Assembly: GCA_045117995.1 (NCBI GenBank) | Contig: JBGUOH010000003.1 | Coordinates: 254,559-318,558, forward strand | Reading direction: 5' to 3' | DNA length: 64,000 nt | Source of the DNA: RUG14515 sp045117995 | Lineage (GTDB): Bacteria > Bacillota_I > Bacilli_A > RFN20 > CAG-826 | Shown here: piece after piece, positions 1 to 8,763 of the stretch | How the letters are laid out: each line of letters starts with the position of its first letter | Numbering within the stretch: the stretch's first letter is position 1 | Notes under the pieces: model-generated | Told to the model about the DNA's origin: nothing | Database searches by the model: none | Seen by the model: the letters and a program-made list of their open reading frames with translations, nothing else | Position numbers and translations under genes: made by a program

Positions 1-29
1 AACGGCTACCTTTTTGTGTTATCAATTAG

Positions 30-1220
30 TTATTGCCCTAAGATTACTTTCTCTTTATTAAAGAGTTTTGTGACCGCGAACATCAATAAGCCTGTATAGA
101 CAATTGTCGAAGCCACGGTGATACCGAAGAACAACGGCAAGTTACTGCTACCCACTAATAAGGCGTTAATGGAGGCGCAGACGTTAAGAATTGGCACAAA
201 GGATAAATACCATTGGTCAAAGCCAAATAACGAAGGAGCCATGCCAAATAGCATAAAGACAATCATAATTGGTGAGAGATAACCCGCTGCTTCTTTCACA
301 GTATTCGCTAATGAGGAGATAAACACACCAATAGCGACGAACAGTAGTAATACTGAAATAACTAATAAGAAGAGTAATAATCCCTCTACTGGGTTAAGAC
401 TAATATTGAATCCACCCATGAGCTTAGGAATGGAAAGAATTAAACCAGTAAATGAAACAGCACCTGATGCAATAGCGGTCGTGGACAATGACATAATCTT
501 ACCCGCGACAAACTCACTACGTTTAATAGGGGTGAGAAGTAACGCTGCAAGAGTACCTCTTTCTTTTTCACCAGCGATAGCTTCAGGACATAATGATATA
601 ACAGTGGAGAATAAGATGGAGATAGTGACCATTGGAATGATCATCGCTGCAATCTTCATACCCATCATATCTTTCTTACCAACGTTCGCGTCTACTTGAC
701 CACCTTTATTGATGGAGTATTTGGTGTAAGAAGCACCAACGATTTGACTAGCGAAGTTATATAAATCGGAAGAGGCATTAGAATCACCGTTATAGAAGAT
801 ATCAATATTGTTAACAGTGTTTTCTTCATTGATTTTATTTTCAAAATCATCAGTGAAAGCCACAACAAGGTGGTATTTACCTTGTCTTAATTCTTCTTTG
901 TAAGTATCTAACTCACCTGTGGTGAATTCTTTAAACTTCACAGTGTTATTGTTCTTACCACCCTTAATCGTGGTGTCGATATAACTCATTAATTTTGGTA
1001 ATTGACCATCAGTTTTGCTGCTTGAGTAATTATCAGTGTAAGCAATTTGGAATTCAGTATCCTTTGTGGTGCTTTGTGTGACCATATTGGTCATTACTGT
1101 ACCCATTAAGGTATAGACAGCATAAATCAAAACACCTGGTAAGAATAAACTGATAAGCATTCTTCTATCAGTGAATACTCTTTTAAGTTCTTTAAAGAAA
1201 ATAGTTAATATATTACGCAT
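30..1220 (-). CDS. ABC-2 type exporter permease, NatB-like
   Basis: A 396-residue integral membrane protein of the ABC-2 permease family, partner of the ATPase directly upstream, probably exporting Na+ or a drug-like substrate; the substrate is not determined. One membrane segment lies near residues 15-40, followed by a large extracellular loop to about residue 185 and five more hydrophobic segments. The family motif GEKERGTLAALLLTPI sits just after the second helix. I chose the ATG at 1220 (protein begins MRNILT) because GAGGAGG lies 10 bases upstream; a start at 1238 would bury that site in the coding sequence. The ATG overlaps the ATPase stop by 8 bases, so the two are translationally coupled. 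Confidence 0.85.
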   Translation of the reverse strand: MRNILTIFFKELKRVFTDRRMLISLFLPGVLIYAVYTLMGTVMTNMVTQSTTKDTEFQIAYTDNYSSSKTDGQLPKLMSYIDTTIKGGKNNNTVKFKEFTTGELDTYKEELRQGKYHLVVAFTDDFENKINEENTVNNIDIFYNGDSNASSDLYNFASQIVGASYTKYSINKGGQVDANVGKKDMMGMKIAAMIIPMVTISILFSTVISLCPEAIAGEKERGTLAALLLTPIKRSEFVAGKIMSLSTTAIASGAVSFTGLILSIPKLMGGFNISLNPVEGLLLFLLVISVLLLFVAIGVFISSLANTVKEAAGYLSPIMIVFMLFGMAPSLFGFDQWYLSFVPILNVCASINALLVGSSNLPLFFGITVASTIVYTGLLMFAVTKLFNKEKVILGQ

Positions 1221-1983
1221 CTTGACCAACCTCCTCATAAAGTTTGAAGAAGGCTTCTTCTAAAGAACCATCTTTTTGAATATTTTTAAGTTCATCATCA
1301 TAAACGAGCTTACCTTTAATGATAATGCCCACTCGATCACATAACTTTTCCACTAAGGAGAAGATATGTGTTGAAATGATAATGGTTTTATTTTGTTTCT
1401 TGATTTCTCTTAAGAAATCTTCAACATCTCTCGCAGCAATAACGTCTAAACCATTAGTCGGTTCATCAAAGATGATGACATCTGGGTCATGGCATAAAGA
1501 AATGGCTAATGAAACTTTTTGTTTCATACCAGTGGATAAATCTTTAATTGGTGTATTTTGGAATGATTCAATGCCAAATGATCTAAATAAGATATTCTTT
1601 CTTTGAGTGATTTCTTGATCATCCATTCCATATAATTTACCCATATATGTAATGGTGTCTGCAGGAGTGAAGAAACCATCAAGTTTAAGTTCACTAGTTA
1701 AAAAACCAATCTTCTTACGGTATTCATATATATCTTCATTGATTTCCTTATTATCTAAATATATCGAACCGCTTTTAGGTTTAATTAATGATGCAATCAT
1801 TCGGAGAGTGGTGGTCTTACCAGCGCCATTCGGGCCAAGTAAACCATAGATGATGCCAGGTTCCGCTTGAAATGATAAATCGTTAACAGCGACTAATGTT
1901 TTCGCGGATGTTTTTTGCTTTTGTCTTTGCTTCCATGTCAAATTAAATTCTTTAGTGACATGTTCTACTTTTAAAACGCTCAT
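1213..1983 (-). CDS. ABC transporter ATP-binding protein, NatA-like
   Basis: A 256-residue cytoplasmic ATPase energising the permease that follows. Visible motifs are Walker A GPNGAGKTTT, signature LSTGMKQKVSLA, Walker B VIIFDEPTNGLD and the H-loop ISTH. The short form with the TGMKQK signature is typical of NatA-type and drug-export ATPases of ABC-2 systems. I chose the ATG at 1983 (MSVLKV), with AAAGGGG upstream, over the in-frame start at 2007. It is first in a two-gene minus-strand operon. No regulator is adjacent. Confidence 0.87.
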   Translation of the reverse strand: MSVLKVEHVTKEFNLTWKQRQKQKTSAKTLVAVNDLSFQAEPGIIYGLLGPNGAGKTTTLRMIASLIKPKSGSIYLDNKEINEDIYEYRKKIGFLTSELKLDGFFTPADTITYMGKLYGMDDQEITQRKNILFRSFGIESFQNTPIKDLSTGMKQKVSLAISLCHDPDVIIFDEPTNGLDVIAARDVEDFLREIKKQNKTIIISTHIFSLVEKLCDRVGIIIKGKLVYDDELKNIQKDGSLEEAFFKLYEEVGQDA

Positions 1984-2100
1984 ATTTATAACCCCTTTCA
2001 AGCACATTATTTTATCGGAAATATTTTTAAAATAAACACAAACTCAAAAGTAGGGGTCTAAACAATACAAAAAAGTATATTTAGTAACGATTATTGCTAG

Positions 2101-2134
2101 AAAAAAAGACCATGTTCTTTGAAAAACATGATCC
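2101..2134 (-). terminator. Rho-independent terminator of the galactoside cluster
   Basis: On the minus strand GATCATGTT pairs with AACATGGTC (nine pairs, one G-U) around an eight-base loop and is followed by seven T. It lies just past the stop of the gene ending at 2164 and closes the minus-strand sugar cluster. Confidence 0.8.
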
Positions 2135-2163
2135 CTTTGAATTAGAAACAAAACCAACAAGTT

Positions 2164-3600
2164 TTATCTTTTACCAACTGCAAGTTTAACGCACTCGTAG
2201 GCACCATTATAGTGACCCTCTTTCTTCAATTCATCAATCCTATCACACATGTGTGGAATGAGCTCCCTATCGCTAATGAGAAGATCGAGCATTTCGTTAA
2301 CTTCTTTTTTAGTTGGACATTCAGGAGTGGAATCCCCGTTCTCCCTCCCGTTAATGGCTCCATAGACTTCATGGCCACCGATGTGACGCATAAAGAGTTT
2401 TGGAATTGGATAATATGCAAGCTCGCTAGGCTTTGTAACCAGTAAATCAGTGACAGGCATTAATAAGTTGGTGCTATATACCGCTTCAAAAATATTTTTG
2501 TTGTAGATAGCGTAAATGCCTGAAGCATCGCCTTCTTTAATGTTGTTAACAAAGGCTTTTAATTGTTCGTATTGGTTAAAGAAATTCGTTGTTTGAATGT
2601 CTCTTACCTTATCACATAACTTGTTATAAACATCAACATGGTCACCAAAGTTAATAAACAAGGCAACTTTGTTGGCTTTGACATATGGGATTAAATGCTT
2701 AACCATCGCTAAGAACATATCAAATCCCGCACCGGCGCCACCAACGGTCATTAAGATACGTAATGGTTTACCATTAGCGATTCTTTCTTTACGACGTTTG
2801 TTATCGTTTTCAAGATCCACTAATAGTTCATGGTCAATAAAACAACCAACCATCTTTAATTGGTCTTCAGGAATACCGTTAAGTGGTTTCTTATCAAAAC
2901 CTCTTAATGACTTATAACCAAAGTAGGCAAATGGAGTTTGAACAGTATGGATAGCGCCTTCAGAAAGGTGTAAACCCATTGGCCAGTTATCTGGAATGGC
3001 GTTAACAACGTGTGTCATCCCAGCGTGAATCGCAGCTTGGCTTGGCCAGACGTGAGTGGCAATATAAGGAATATCTTTATCAATATTCTTGAATATTGGC
3101 ACTAATAATTCGCTGTTCTTTTGGTCTTTCGCGTTATATGTAATTTTCTTAAAACCTTCAGAGTTTAATGGCTCCCAAACAATCTTGTTAAAGAGTTTAG
3201 ATTTTTGAGAAATACGAGACGCTAATGAGTACATATCATTTTGTTCTCTAATCATCTTAGAACCAGTGGCGTCAAAGGAGGCTAAATCTAACCAGTAAGG
3301 TTTATAACCTAACGCTCTTGCGCAGCTTGCCATCGCAATAGAAATGCGGTAGTGGCCAAAGCCCATTCTAATATTGCCAACGATTAAAGCGTTATCTTCA
3401 AACTTTTGGTTTTCTTCACCAAAAACAATATTAGAGGCATCAATAAAATCTAATGTTGGGATATCCTTAAAACTGATTTTGTAATCAGCGTTAGAATCAT
3501 CACCATATTTCTTAATGTATTTTTGTTTGCTCTTAACAGCCCCTTTATAAACCTTATTAGGCATTGGGTTATTAAAGATACTTGAGGATTTATCTTTCAT
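2164..3600 (-). CDS. glycosyltransferase-like (GT-B fold) protein
   Basis: A 478-residue cytoplasmic protein that I do not recognise as a named enzyme. The stretch NIRMGFGHYRISIAMA near residue 75 resembles the glycine/histidine loop of MurG and MGDG-synthase type GT-B transferases, and LRILMTVGGAGAGFD in the middle resembles the start of a second Rossmann-like domain. The ATG at 3600 follows AAAGGAG with 9-base spacing and overlaps the alpha-galactosidase stop by 11 bases, so it is co-translated with it. A sugar-handling role fits the operon but is inferred; a phosphorylase-like or regulatory activity is not excluded. Confidence 0.6.
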   Translation of the reverse strand: MKDKSSSIFNNPMPNKVYKGAVKSKQKYIKKYGDDSNADYKISFKDIPTLDFIDASNIVFGEENQKFEDNALIVGNIRMGFGHYRISIAMASCARALGYKPYWLDLASFDATGSKMIREQNDMYSLASRISQKSKLFNKIVWEPLNSEGFKKITYNAKDQKNSELLVPIFKNIDKDIPYIATHVWPSQAAIHAGMTHVVNAIPDNWPMGLHLSEGAIHTVQTPFAYFGYKSLRGFDKKPLNGIPEDQLKMVGCFIDHELLVDLENDNKRRKERIANGKPLRILMTVGGAGAGFDMFLAMVKHLIPYVKANKVALFINFGDHVDVYNKLCDKVRDIQTTNFFNQYEQLKAFVNNIKEGDASGIYAIYNKNIFEAVYSTNLLMPVTDLLVTKPSELAYYPIPKLFMRHIGGHEVYGAINGRENGDSTPECPTKKEVNEMLDLLISDRELIPHMCDRIDELKKEGHYNGAYECVKLAVGKR

Positions 3601-5203
3601 TAACAAAGACTCCTTTCTTTGTGTCATAAGTGAGGTATTTCATTTGTCCATAAAGTTCAAATTCAATATGGATTAAATGACCTTTTGTAATGTATCTTCT
3701 GTTATGTGCGTTATAGAAGATATTAAGTACCATGTCGAATGTTTTGTTCTTTTCATTATCGTAAGTAGCGATATCATCACTAGTGAAAAGTAAGCTACCA
3801 AATAAAGCATTTAATGTGCTTAAAGCCTTTCTTTGTTCTTTACTTAACTTGATGTTTTCGTCTCTTAAAAGGAAGACATCTGGATCGTTACCGAATAAGT
3901 GATTGTTCATAAATGAACGGTAGATTGTATTTTGTAATGTGACTTTCGTGGAGATTCTTTCTCTATGGAATAATCTCATATAGAAGACATCATCAAACTC
4001 TAAAGAGACATCTGGTCCGACACGTAAGTAGTCGAAGTGTTCATAAGAGTTAATGATATTCGCTCCGCATCCAAGAATAATCTTGCCTCTTAAAGTATCT
4101 CTAAGAAGCTTATAAGCTTGGTCTTGAACCATACATCTAGTTCTACCTTTATATTCAGGTAACGCCGCAGCGTATAAGAAGTCTAATTTAAAGAAGTCGA
4201 CACCCATTTCTACATAGTGAGTTAAGCATTCTTTAACATAATTAATCACTTCTGGATTATCTAAATCTAAGGAATAGAATCCTGACCAGTTACCACCCGC
4301 TTTAATTGGTTTACCGTTTTTATCTTTTCTTAACCAATCTTGGTGTTCTTTAAATAATTTAGATTTAGTTTCCGCGACAAATGGGGCTAACCATAAACCC
4401 GCTTTCATGCCTTTAGAGTGGACCTTATCGATAATACTTTTTAAACCATTAGGGAACTTCACCGGATCAACGTCTAACCAGTCACCCACAAATGTTTCAT
4501 AGCCATCATCGATTTGGAAGACATCAAATCTACCATCTAAAGCTTCTAAATCACGAAGGATGATATCCGCGTTAATGTTTTGATAGTAGTTATACCAAGA
4601 TGTATAACCTAATAGTTTCTTAACGTTTCTAATTGGGAAAGCATCCCAGAAAGCATATAAACCTTTTTCAAAGTTATCGTAGTAGCAGTAATCAAAGACT
4701 GTGACTTCTTGACCACCTTTAACACTTAATCCTTGAACATCACTAATTAAATGAATAGAACTTCTATCCTTAATTAATTCAATGATTAAATAGGCAGTTT
4801 TATAATTTAAATTATAAACAAATGATTCAAACTTACCCTTGCTATAGAAGACATCATAACCATGACTCTTTCTAATGGAGTAGTTATAGAAGTTCGCATC
4901 ACCATACGCTGACATCGCAAACATCTTGGAGATGATATGTGGACTCTTTCTAATATCTCTTAGTTGTGTACGAAGTCTATATTCTCTGGTGTCTGTCCAT
5001 GATTGATAACCATTTAAGAAATATAAATCCTTATAGTTAATATGGCATGGATAAGAGACATCCGCTTTTAAAAGAGTAATATCAGCGTTCGCTAAGACTT
5101 CAACAGTGGTGCGATTACCATCTCTATTCGTGGTAATAGTTAGATCACCGTTACTCTTTCTTGCGACTTTCTTTTTACCGTTTAAAAAGTAAGTGATACG
5201 CAT
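3590..5203 (-). CDS. alpha-galactosidase, GH36/melibiase type
   Basis: A 537-residue cytoplasmic glycoside hydrolase (no signal peptide) expected to release galactose from melibiose or raffinose-type oligosaccharides. The TIM barrel shows FQIDDGYE (229-236), the nucleophile motif FFKLDF with Asp341, and the acid/base motif RVGPDVSLEFDD with Asp398. WLAPF (271-275) is also typical of clan GH-D. It is shorter than usual 700-residue GH36 enzymes because the N-terminal beta-sandwich is reduced to about 190 residues. It starts 1 base after the GPH transporter stop and overlaps the next gene. Uptake followed by cytoplasmic cleavage is the likely logic. Confidence 0.85.
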   Translation of the reverse strand: MRITYFLNGKKKVARKSNGDLTITTNRDGNRTTVEVLANADITLLKADVSYPCHINYKDLYFLNGYQSWTDTREYRLRTQLRDIRKSPHIISKMFAMSAYGDANFYNYSIRKSHGYDVFYSKGKFESFVYNLNYKTAYLIIELIKDRSSIHLISDVQGLSVKGGQEVTVFDYCYYDNFEKGLYAFWDAFPIRNVKKLLGYTSWYNYYQNINADIILRDLEALDGRFDVFQIDDGYETFVGDWLDVDPVKFPNGLKSIIDKVHSKGMKAGLWLAPFVAETKSKLFKEHQDWLRKDKNGKPIKAGGNWSGFYSLDLDNPEVINYVKECLTHYVEMGVDFFKLDFLYAAALPEYKGRTRCMVQDQAYKLLRDTLRGKIILGCGANIINSYEHFDYLRVGPDVSLEFDDVFYMRLFHRERISTKVTLQNTIYRSFMNNHLFGNDPDVFLLRDENIKLSKEQRKALSTLNALFGSLLFTSDDIATYDNEKNKTFDMVLNIFYNAHNRRYITKGHLIHIEFELYGQMKYLTYDTKKGVFVNER

Positions 5204-5204
5204 A

Positions 5205-6677
5205 TTATTTTTCTTCGCCTAAATCTTTTTCGTTTTCAATGGCTTTCATGAACACTTCATCGCCTTCTTTAGCGATAGTTTTCATGACTTTCTTCTCTCT
5301 ATAGAAGAGAAGGATAACCGCACCCATTACACAGAAGGCAACGGCAACGATAGCGACGATTAATAAACCAAACTTAGAAGCGGTAATATCGTTACTTGTG
5401 GTATCGAGGTTCTTAACACCGAGAATCGCTAAGGATGTGAATAAGATCATAGCGATACTTTGGCCAAACTTCATCGCAAATGTACGAGCGGCAAAGAACA
5501 TACCTTCTCTATTTTGACCAGTAGTGACAGCTTCAGCTTCTGCGACGTCTGCAACGATGGATTGAGGAATGATACCTAATAACGCCATTGGTAAAGCGGC
5601 AACGACCATGATAACAATACCAAAGACCCAGCTTAAACCATCCGCGCTACCTTGCGTTTCTTGTAAGAAACCAGGGATAGAGGAAACGGCTGTAATTGCG
5701 TAGCAAATTGCTAAGCCTAAGAAGCCAGCAATAACGAGTTTCTTTTTACCAAATTTCTTAACCATCTTAGTAACAAATGGATAGAACACTGCGCTTAAAA
5801 CAGTCATACCACCCATGAACACCATAACCATGCTTTCATCGAAAGCCATGGAGACTTTAACGAAGAATGGTAAACCAGTTTGGAACATAGTTAAGCCAAC
5901 CCAGTACATGATGTCAGAAACAGAGAATGTTAAGAAGTCTCTATTCTTAAATGTGGAGACTAAAGATCTCACAACATTTTCTTCACTTGGTTTTGTATCA
6001 ACGAATTCTTTTTCATTTAATAAGAATGTTGGTAAGAGCATGGCAACACAGGCGATAACGGCTAAAACGATGAAGCAAATTCTATAGCTCCACGCAAAGC
6101 CAACAGCGCCTCTTAATAAACCTGCGAAGACGAATGGTGTATAAGCAAGTAATGTACCAGCGAAGAATGTTAAAGAAATCGCTGTGGAGATGAACATTCT
6201 ATCTTCTTGAGTTTTACCAAACTCAGAAATTAATGCGTTATAAGGTGTGCAGTACATTGTCATGAATAAATAGAACAAGACAATGGCGGCACTAATCCAA
6301 ACGATGTTCCATGGGCTTTGATGAGCCACTGGAGCACAGAATAATAACACGGTAACCACTGAAAGTGGGATAGCCGCGATCTTCATGAATGGAATACGTC
6401 TACCTTTTGGATTTTTGCTTCTATCAGATAATGAAGCGATAAGTGGATCAGTAACAGCGTCAAATACACGGCTTAAAGCGGTGATAAGACCTAATACTGT
6501 CATAAAACCACCGATGGCTAAACCTGGAAGAATGTATTGAATCGCGCCGTTATCAAGATCGCCACTAGTTGGTAAATAGAAGGTCACTAACCAAGCACTA
6601 ATTAAGCCGGATAACATTGACCATCCTAATTGACCGATAGCAAAAATAATCATTTGCTTTTTTGATAATCTTTTCAT
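5205..6677 (-). CDS. GPH-family sugar:cation symporter (MelB-like)
   Basis: A 490-residue major-facilitator membrane protein with about 12 hydrophobic segments. The family signature is the first cytoplasmic loop, DPLIASLSDRSKNPKGRRIP near residues 76-95, matching glycoside-pentoside-hexuronide symporters. A charged tail follows the last helix. Because it shares an operon with an alpha-galactosidase, a galactoside substrate such as melibiose is the best inference. It is the first gene after the TetR regulator, with a short gap between 6677 and 6703, so regulator and transporter may be on one transcript. Confidence 0.82.
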   Translation of the reverse strand: MKRLSKKQMIIFAIGQLGWSMLSGLISAWLVTFYLPTSGDLDNGAIQYILPGLAIGGFMTVLGLITALSRVFDAVTDPLIASLSDRSKNPKGRRIPFMKIAAIPLSVVTVLLFCAPVAHQSPWNIVWISAAIVLFYLFMTMYCTPYNALISEFGKTQEDRMFISTAISLTFFAGTLLAYTPFVFAGLLRGAVGFAWSYRICFIVLAVIACVAMLLPTFLLNEKEFVDTKPSEENVVRSLVSTFKNRDFLTFSVSDIMYWVGLTMFQTGLPFFVKVSMAFDESMVMVFMGGMTVLSAVFYPFVTKMVKKFGKKKLVIAGFLGLAICYAITAVSSIPGFLQETQGSADGLSWVFGIVIMVVAALPMALLGIIPQSIVADVAEAEAVTTGQNREGMFFAARTFAMKFGQSIAMILFTSLAILGVKNLDTTSNDITASKFGLLIVAIVAVAFCVMGAVILLFYREKKVMKTIAKEGDEVFMKAIENEKDLGEEK

Positions 6678-6702
6678 AATTTAGACTCCCTTTATTAATG
6701 TC

Positions 6703-7308
6703 TTAATGTCTCAATGATGATAAGGTGATATCAACTAGGCATTCAATCTGCGCAGTTTTATCAAGGACCTTATCTTGATTTAATACTGCTTTTCTAATTG
6801 ATAACTTTTTGCATAATTCAAGCAATGCGTGAGTGGTGCTAAAGTAGAAGATTTTGATATCTTTTTGTGGTTTGATAGATCCATCTTTAAGCCCCTCTTC
6901 ATAGGCTTTCATATAGACCTTTTCATATTGGCCCACAACGGTTTCATATGGGTCGATAGCGTTGCTATCGTCTTCACCCATAAAGGCATCGAATTCATTA
7001 ATGAACTTATAGAATTCTGGATGACTAGTGAAGATATCAAGGTAGCTCTTATAGAAGATTTCAATTTTTTCTAAACCAGTCTTACCTTCCTCCAACTTAA
7101 AATAATCAGCGTTAACTGCTTGTTGTAATTTCATGGCCGAACGAACCACTAAGGATTGTTTCTTTCCAAAGTAGCGGTAGATAGTGGCCTCACCTACCTG
7201 CGCGGACACGGCTATATCCTTAATTGTGACCTCCTGAATGGAACGGACCATAAATAAGTCAGTAGCGATGTCGACTAAAAAATTAATCTTTACGTCTTTT
7301 AAACTCAT
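6703..7308 (-). CDS. TetR-family transcriptional regulator
   Basis: A DNA-binding repressor with the TetR helix-turn-helix VTIKDIAVSAQVGEATIYRY near its N-terminus, followed by a helical ligand domain. It heads the galactoside cluster and probably controls it. The start is uncertain. The ATG at 7308 gives a normal TetR N-terminus (MSLKDVKI) but has no Shine-Dalgarno. An in-frame TTG at 7335 has AGAAAGG eight bases upstream and would add nine residues. I prefer 7308 because a palindrome at 7318-7334 would then lie immediately upstream as an operator. Confidence 0.82.
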   Translation of the reverse strand: MSLKDVKINFLVDIATDLFMVRSIQEVTIKDIAVSAQVGEATIYRYFGKKQSLVVRSAMKLQQAVNADYFKLEEGKTGLEKIEIFYKSYLDIFTSHPEFYKFINEFDAFMGEDDSNAIDPYETVVGQYEKVYMKAYEEGLKDGSIKPQKDIKIFYFSTTHALLELCKKLSIRKAVLNQDKVLDKTAQIECLVDITLSSLRH

Positions 7309-7316
7309 ACAATTAT

Positions 7317-7355
7317 GTGATAGGCAATCTATCAAAAAGATAACCTTTCTATCAC
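7317..7355. promoter_or_regulatory. Candidate TetR operator
   Basis: TGATAG-GCAAT-CTATCA (7318-7334) is a perfect 6+6 inverted repeat just upstream of the TetR ATG. A further CTATCAC at 7349-7355 mirrors GTGATAG at 7317-7323. Spaced palindromes of this size next to a tetR-type gene are usual autoregulatory sites. Binding is inferred. Confidence 0.5.
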
Positions 7356-7481
7356 AAATATAACTTTAAATAAAAATAAAAGCAAACAAATATTTTAAAA
7401 ATCCATAAGAAAAGTAGTGTTTTTTATAAATAAAACCTTATATAATGATTACGCTCAACACATATATAAGGGAGAAAAGTA

Positions 7482-8537
7482 ATGATGAAATTACCAAACA
7501 AACTTTTGTTTTTAGGCGCTTTACTAGCGACTTCTTTAACTGCTTGTAATCACGCACAACCTGAACCAGAGCCAGAACCAGATAACACTCACGTTGACGT
7601 TTTCGTTCTTTCTGGCCAATCCAATATGGAAGGTAGTACAATGTACGTCCATCCAAGCGGTACAAAACTATTAGAGAATTACTTTGCAGAAGAAGGCATG
7701 GACTATACTCCTGTTTCAGAAGGTATTGCCACTGTTAAAACAAGTTATTATGGTTTCTATTATCCAAATGGTTGGAAACAAGCCCATTCTTCAAGCTTAG
7801 ATCAATCTTCTCCAGAAGGTAGATTAACTCCTAACTTCCAACCAACTAAAGTTGGTATGGGCGTTGGTGACACATATAAAGGAAAGAAAGATATCTTCTT
7901 TGGTCCTGAATTAGGTTTAGCTAATACCATCGCTGAACACGCTAGTGAAGAAAACCCAGTCCACTTAGTGAAATGTGCTTTCTCAGGTAGTGGTTTTACT
8001 AAAACTGATGGTCCAAACTGGACAAAACGTGATGAAGATCCAACAAAATCTTTATTCTATTTATTAAAGACATACACATATAACTGCCTACACGCGATTG
8101 AAGCAACTGGTAAAGTCCCAGTCTTAAAAGGCTTCTTATGGCACCAAGGTGAATCCGATGGTGGCGATTCTAAATATGAACAATATACCAGAACACTCGT
8201 TGGTGACTTCCGTGAAGAATTCAAGGGCTACGCTGTTGATGAAGATCCAAACAAGATCGCCTTTATCGACTGCACCATCTATGATGGTAAGGGTAAAAGT
8301 ACACAAACTTATGGAACTGCAGCAAATAAAGCAAAATTAAAAATTGGCAACGAATCCGAAGAAGACTTAAACTTCTGCATCAATGCTAACCACGAAGAAG
8401 GTGGCTTAGGTTTAGAAATCGGTGACGATGCTAAAGGTGGCTATAACACATTCCATTACAACACACCAGATGCTTACAAATTAGGCAAAGCTTATGGTGA
8501 AATTATCGTCAATAACAATTTATTAAGAGAAAAATAA
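7482..8537 (+). CDS. SASA-family (SGNH) carbohydrate esterase lipoprotein
   Basis: A 351-residue lipoprotein: signal peptide with lipobox LTAC (Cys22), a short Glu/Pro linker, then an SGNH-type esterase domain of the sialate O-acetylesterase/CE6 group. Visible catalytic blocks are FVLSGQSNMEG (Ser nucleophile in GQSN), GFLWHQGESD, and a C-terminal FHYNTPDAYKLG with the likely catalytic His. It should remove acetyl groups from host or plant glycans at the cell surface. A TATAAT at 7441 and GGGAG at about 7470 precede it; two adjacent ATGs (7482, 7485) are both possible starts. It is divergent from the galactoside cluster. Confidence 0.82.
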   Translation: MMKLPNKLLFLGALLATSLTACNHAQPEPEPEPDNTHVDVFVLSGQSNMEGSTMYVHPSGTKLLENYFAEEGMDYTPVSEGIATVKTSYYGFYYPNGWKQAHSSSLDQSSPEGRLTPNFQPTKVGMGVGDTYKGKKDIFFGPELGLANTIAEHASEENPVHLVKCAFSGSGFTKTDGPNWTKRDEDPTKSLFYLLKTYTYNCLHAIEATGKVPVLKGFLWHQGESDGGDSKYEQYTRTLVGDFREEFKGYAVDEDPNKIAFIDCTIYDGKGKSTQTYGTAANKAKLKIGNESEEDLNFCINANHEEGGLGLEIGDDAKGGYNTFHYNTPDAYKLGKAYGEIIVNNNLLREK

Positions 8538-8564
8538 TAAATAATATGCGCTATAATAGTAACT

Positions 8565-8642
8565 GCGCTTGTAGCTCAGTTGAATTAGAGTGCAACTCTC
8601 CGAAGGTTGAGGTCACGCGTTTAAATCGCGTCAAGCGCACCA
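8565..8642 (+). tRNA. tRNA-Arg (anticodon CCG)
   Basis: Full cloverleaf: acceptor GCGCTTG/CAAGCGC, D stem GCTC/GAGT, anticodon stem CAACT/GGTTG with loop CTCCGAA, T stem ACGCG/CGCGT, encoded CCA. TATAAT lies at 8552-8557. The D loop reads G18-A19 and the T loop TTTAAAT, so the universal G19-C56 pair is replaced by A19-U56. Confidence 0.9.
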
Positions 8643-8655
8643 GCGCGAAAGTAAT

Positions 8656-8689
8656 AGCATCCTAGTAAAATAGGGTGCTTTTATTTTTT
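8656..8689 (+). terminator. Terminator after tRNA-Arg
   Basis: AGCATCCTA pairs with TAGGGTGCT over a six-base loop, followed by TTTATTTTTT. Confidence 0.85.
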
Positions 8690-8708
8690 GAAAAAATTGT
8701 TAAAAAAG

Positions 8709-8761
8709 GTATTGACACCTATATACCTCGTGATATGATGTATACCGTGAAAAGAGGTATG
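8709..8761 (+). promoter_or_regulatory. PadR-operon promoter with repeated GGTAT/ATACC half-sites
   Basis: The promoter is TTGACA (8713-8718), a 16-base spacer and TATGAT (8735-8740). Half-sites GGTAT (8709), ATACC (8724), ATACC (8743) and GGTAT (8757) flank and overlap it as two inverted pairs. This layout suits autoregulation by the PadR protein that follows. Confidence 0.6.
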
Positions 8762-8763
8762 CT

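Noticed and set aside
7438..7665. Minus-strand frame across the esterase promoter
   Set aside because: It overlaps the signal peptide and promoter of the SASA esterase gene and has no start signal.
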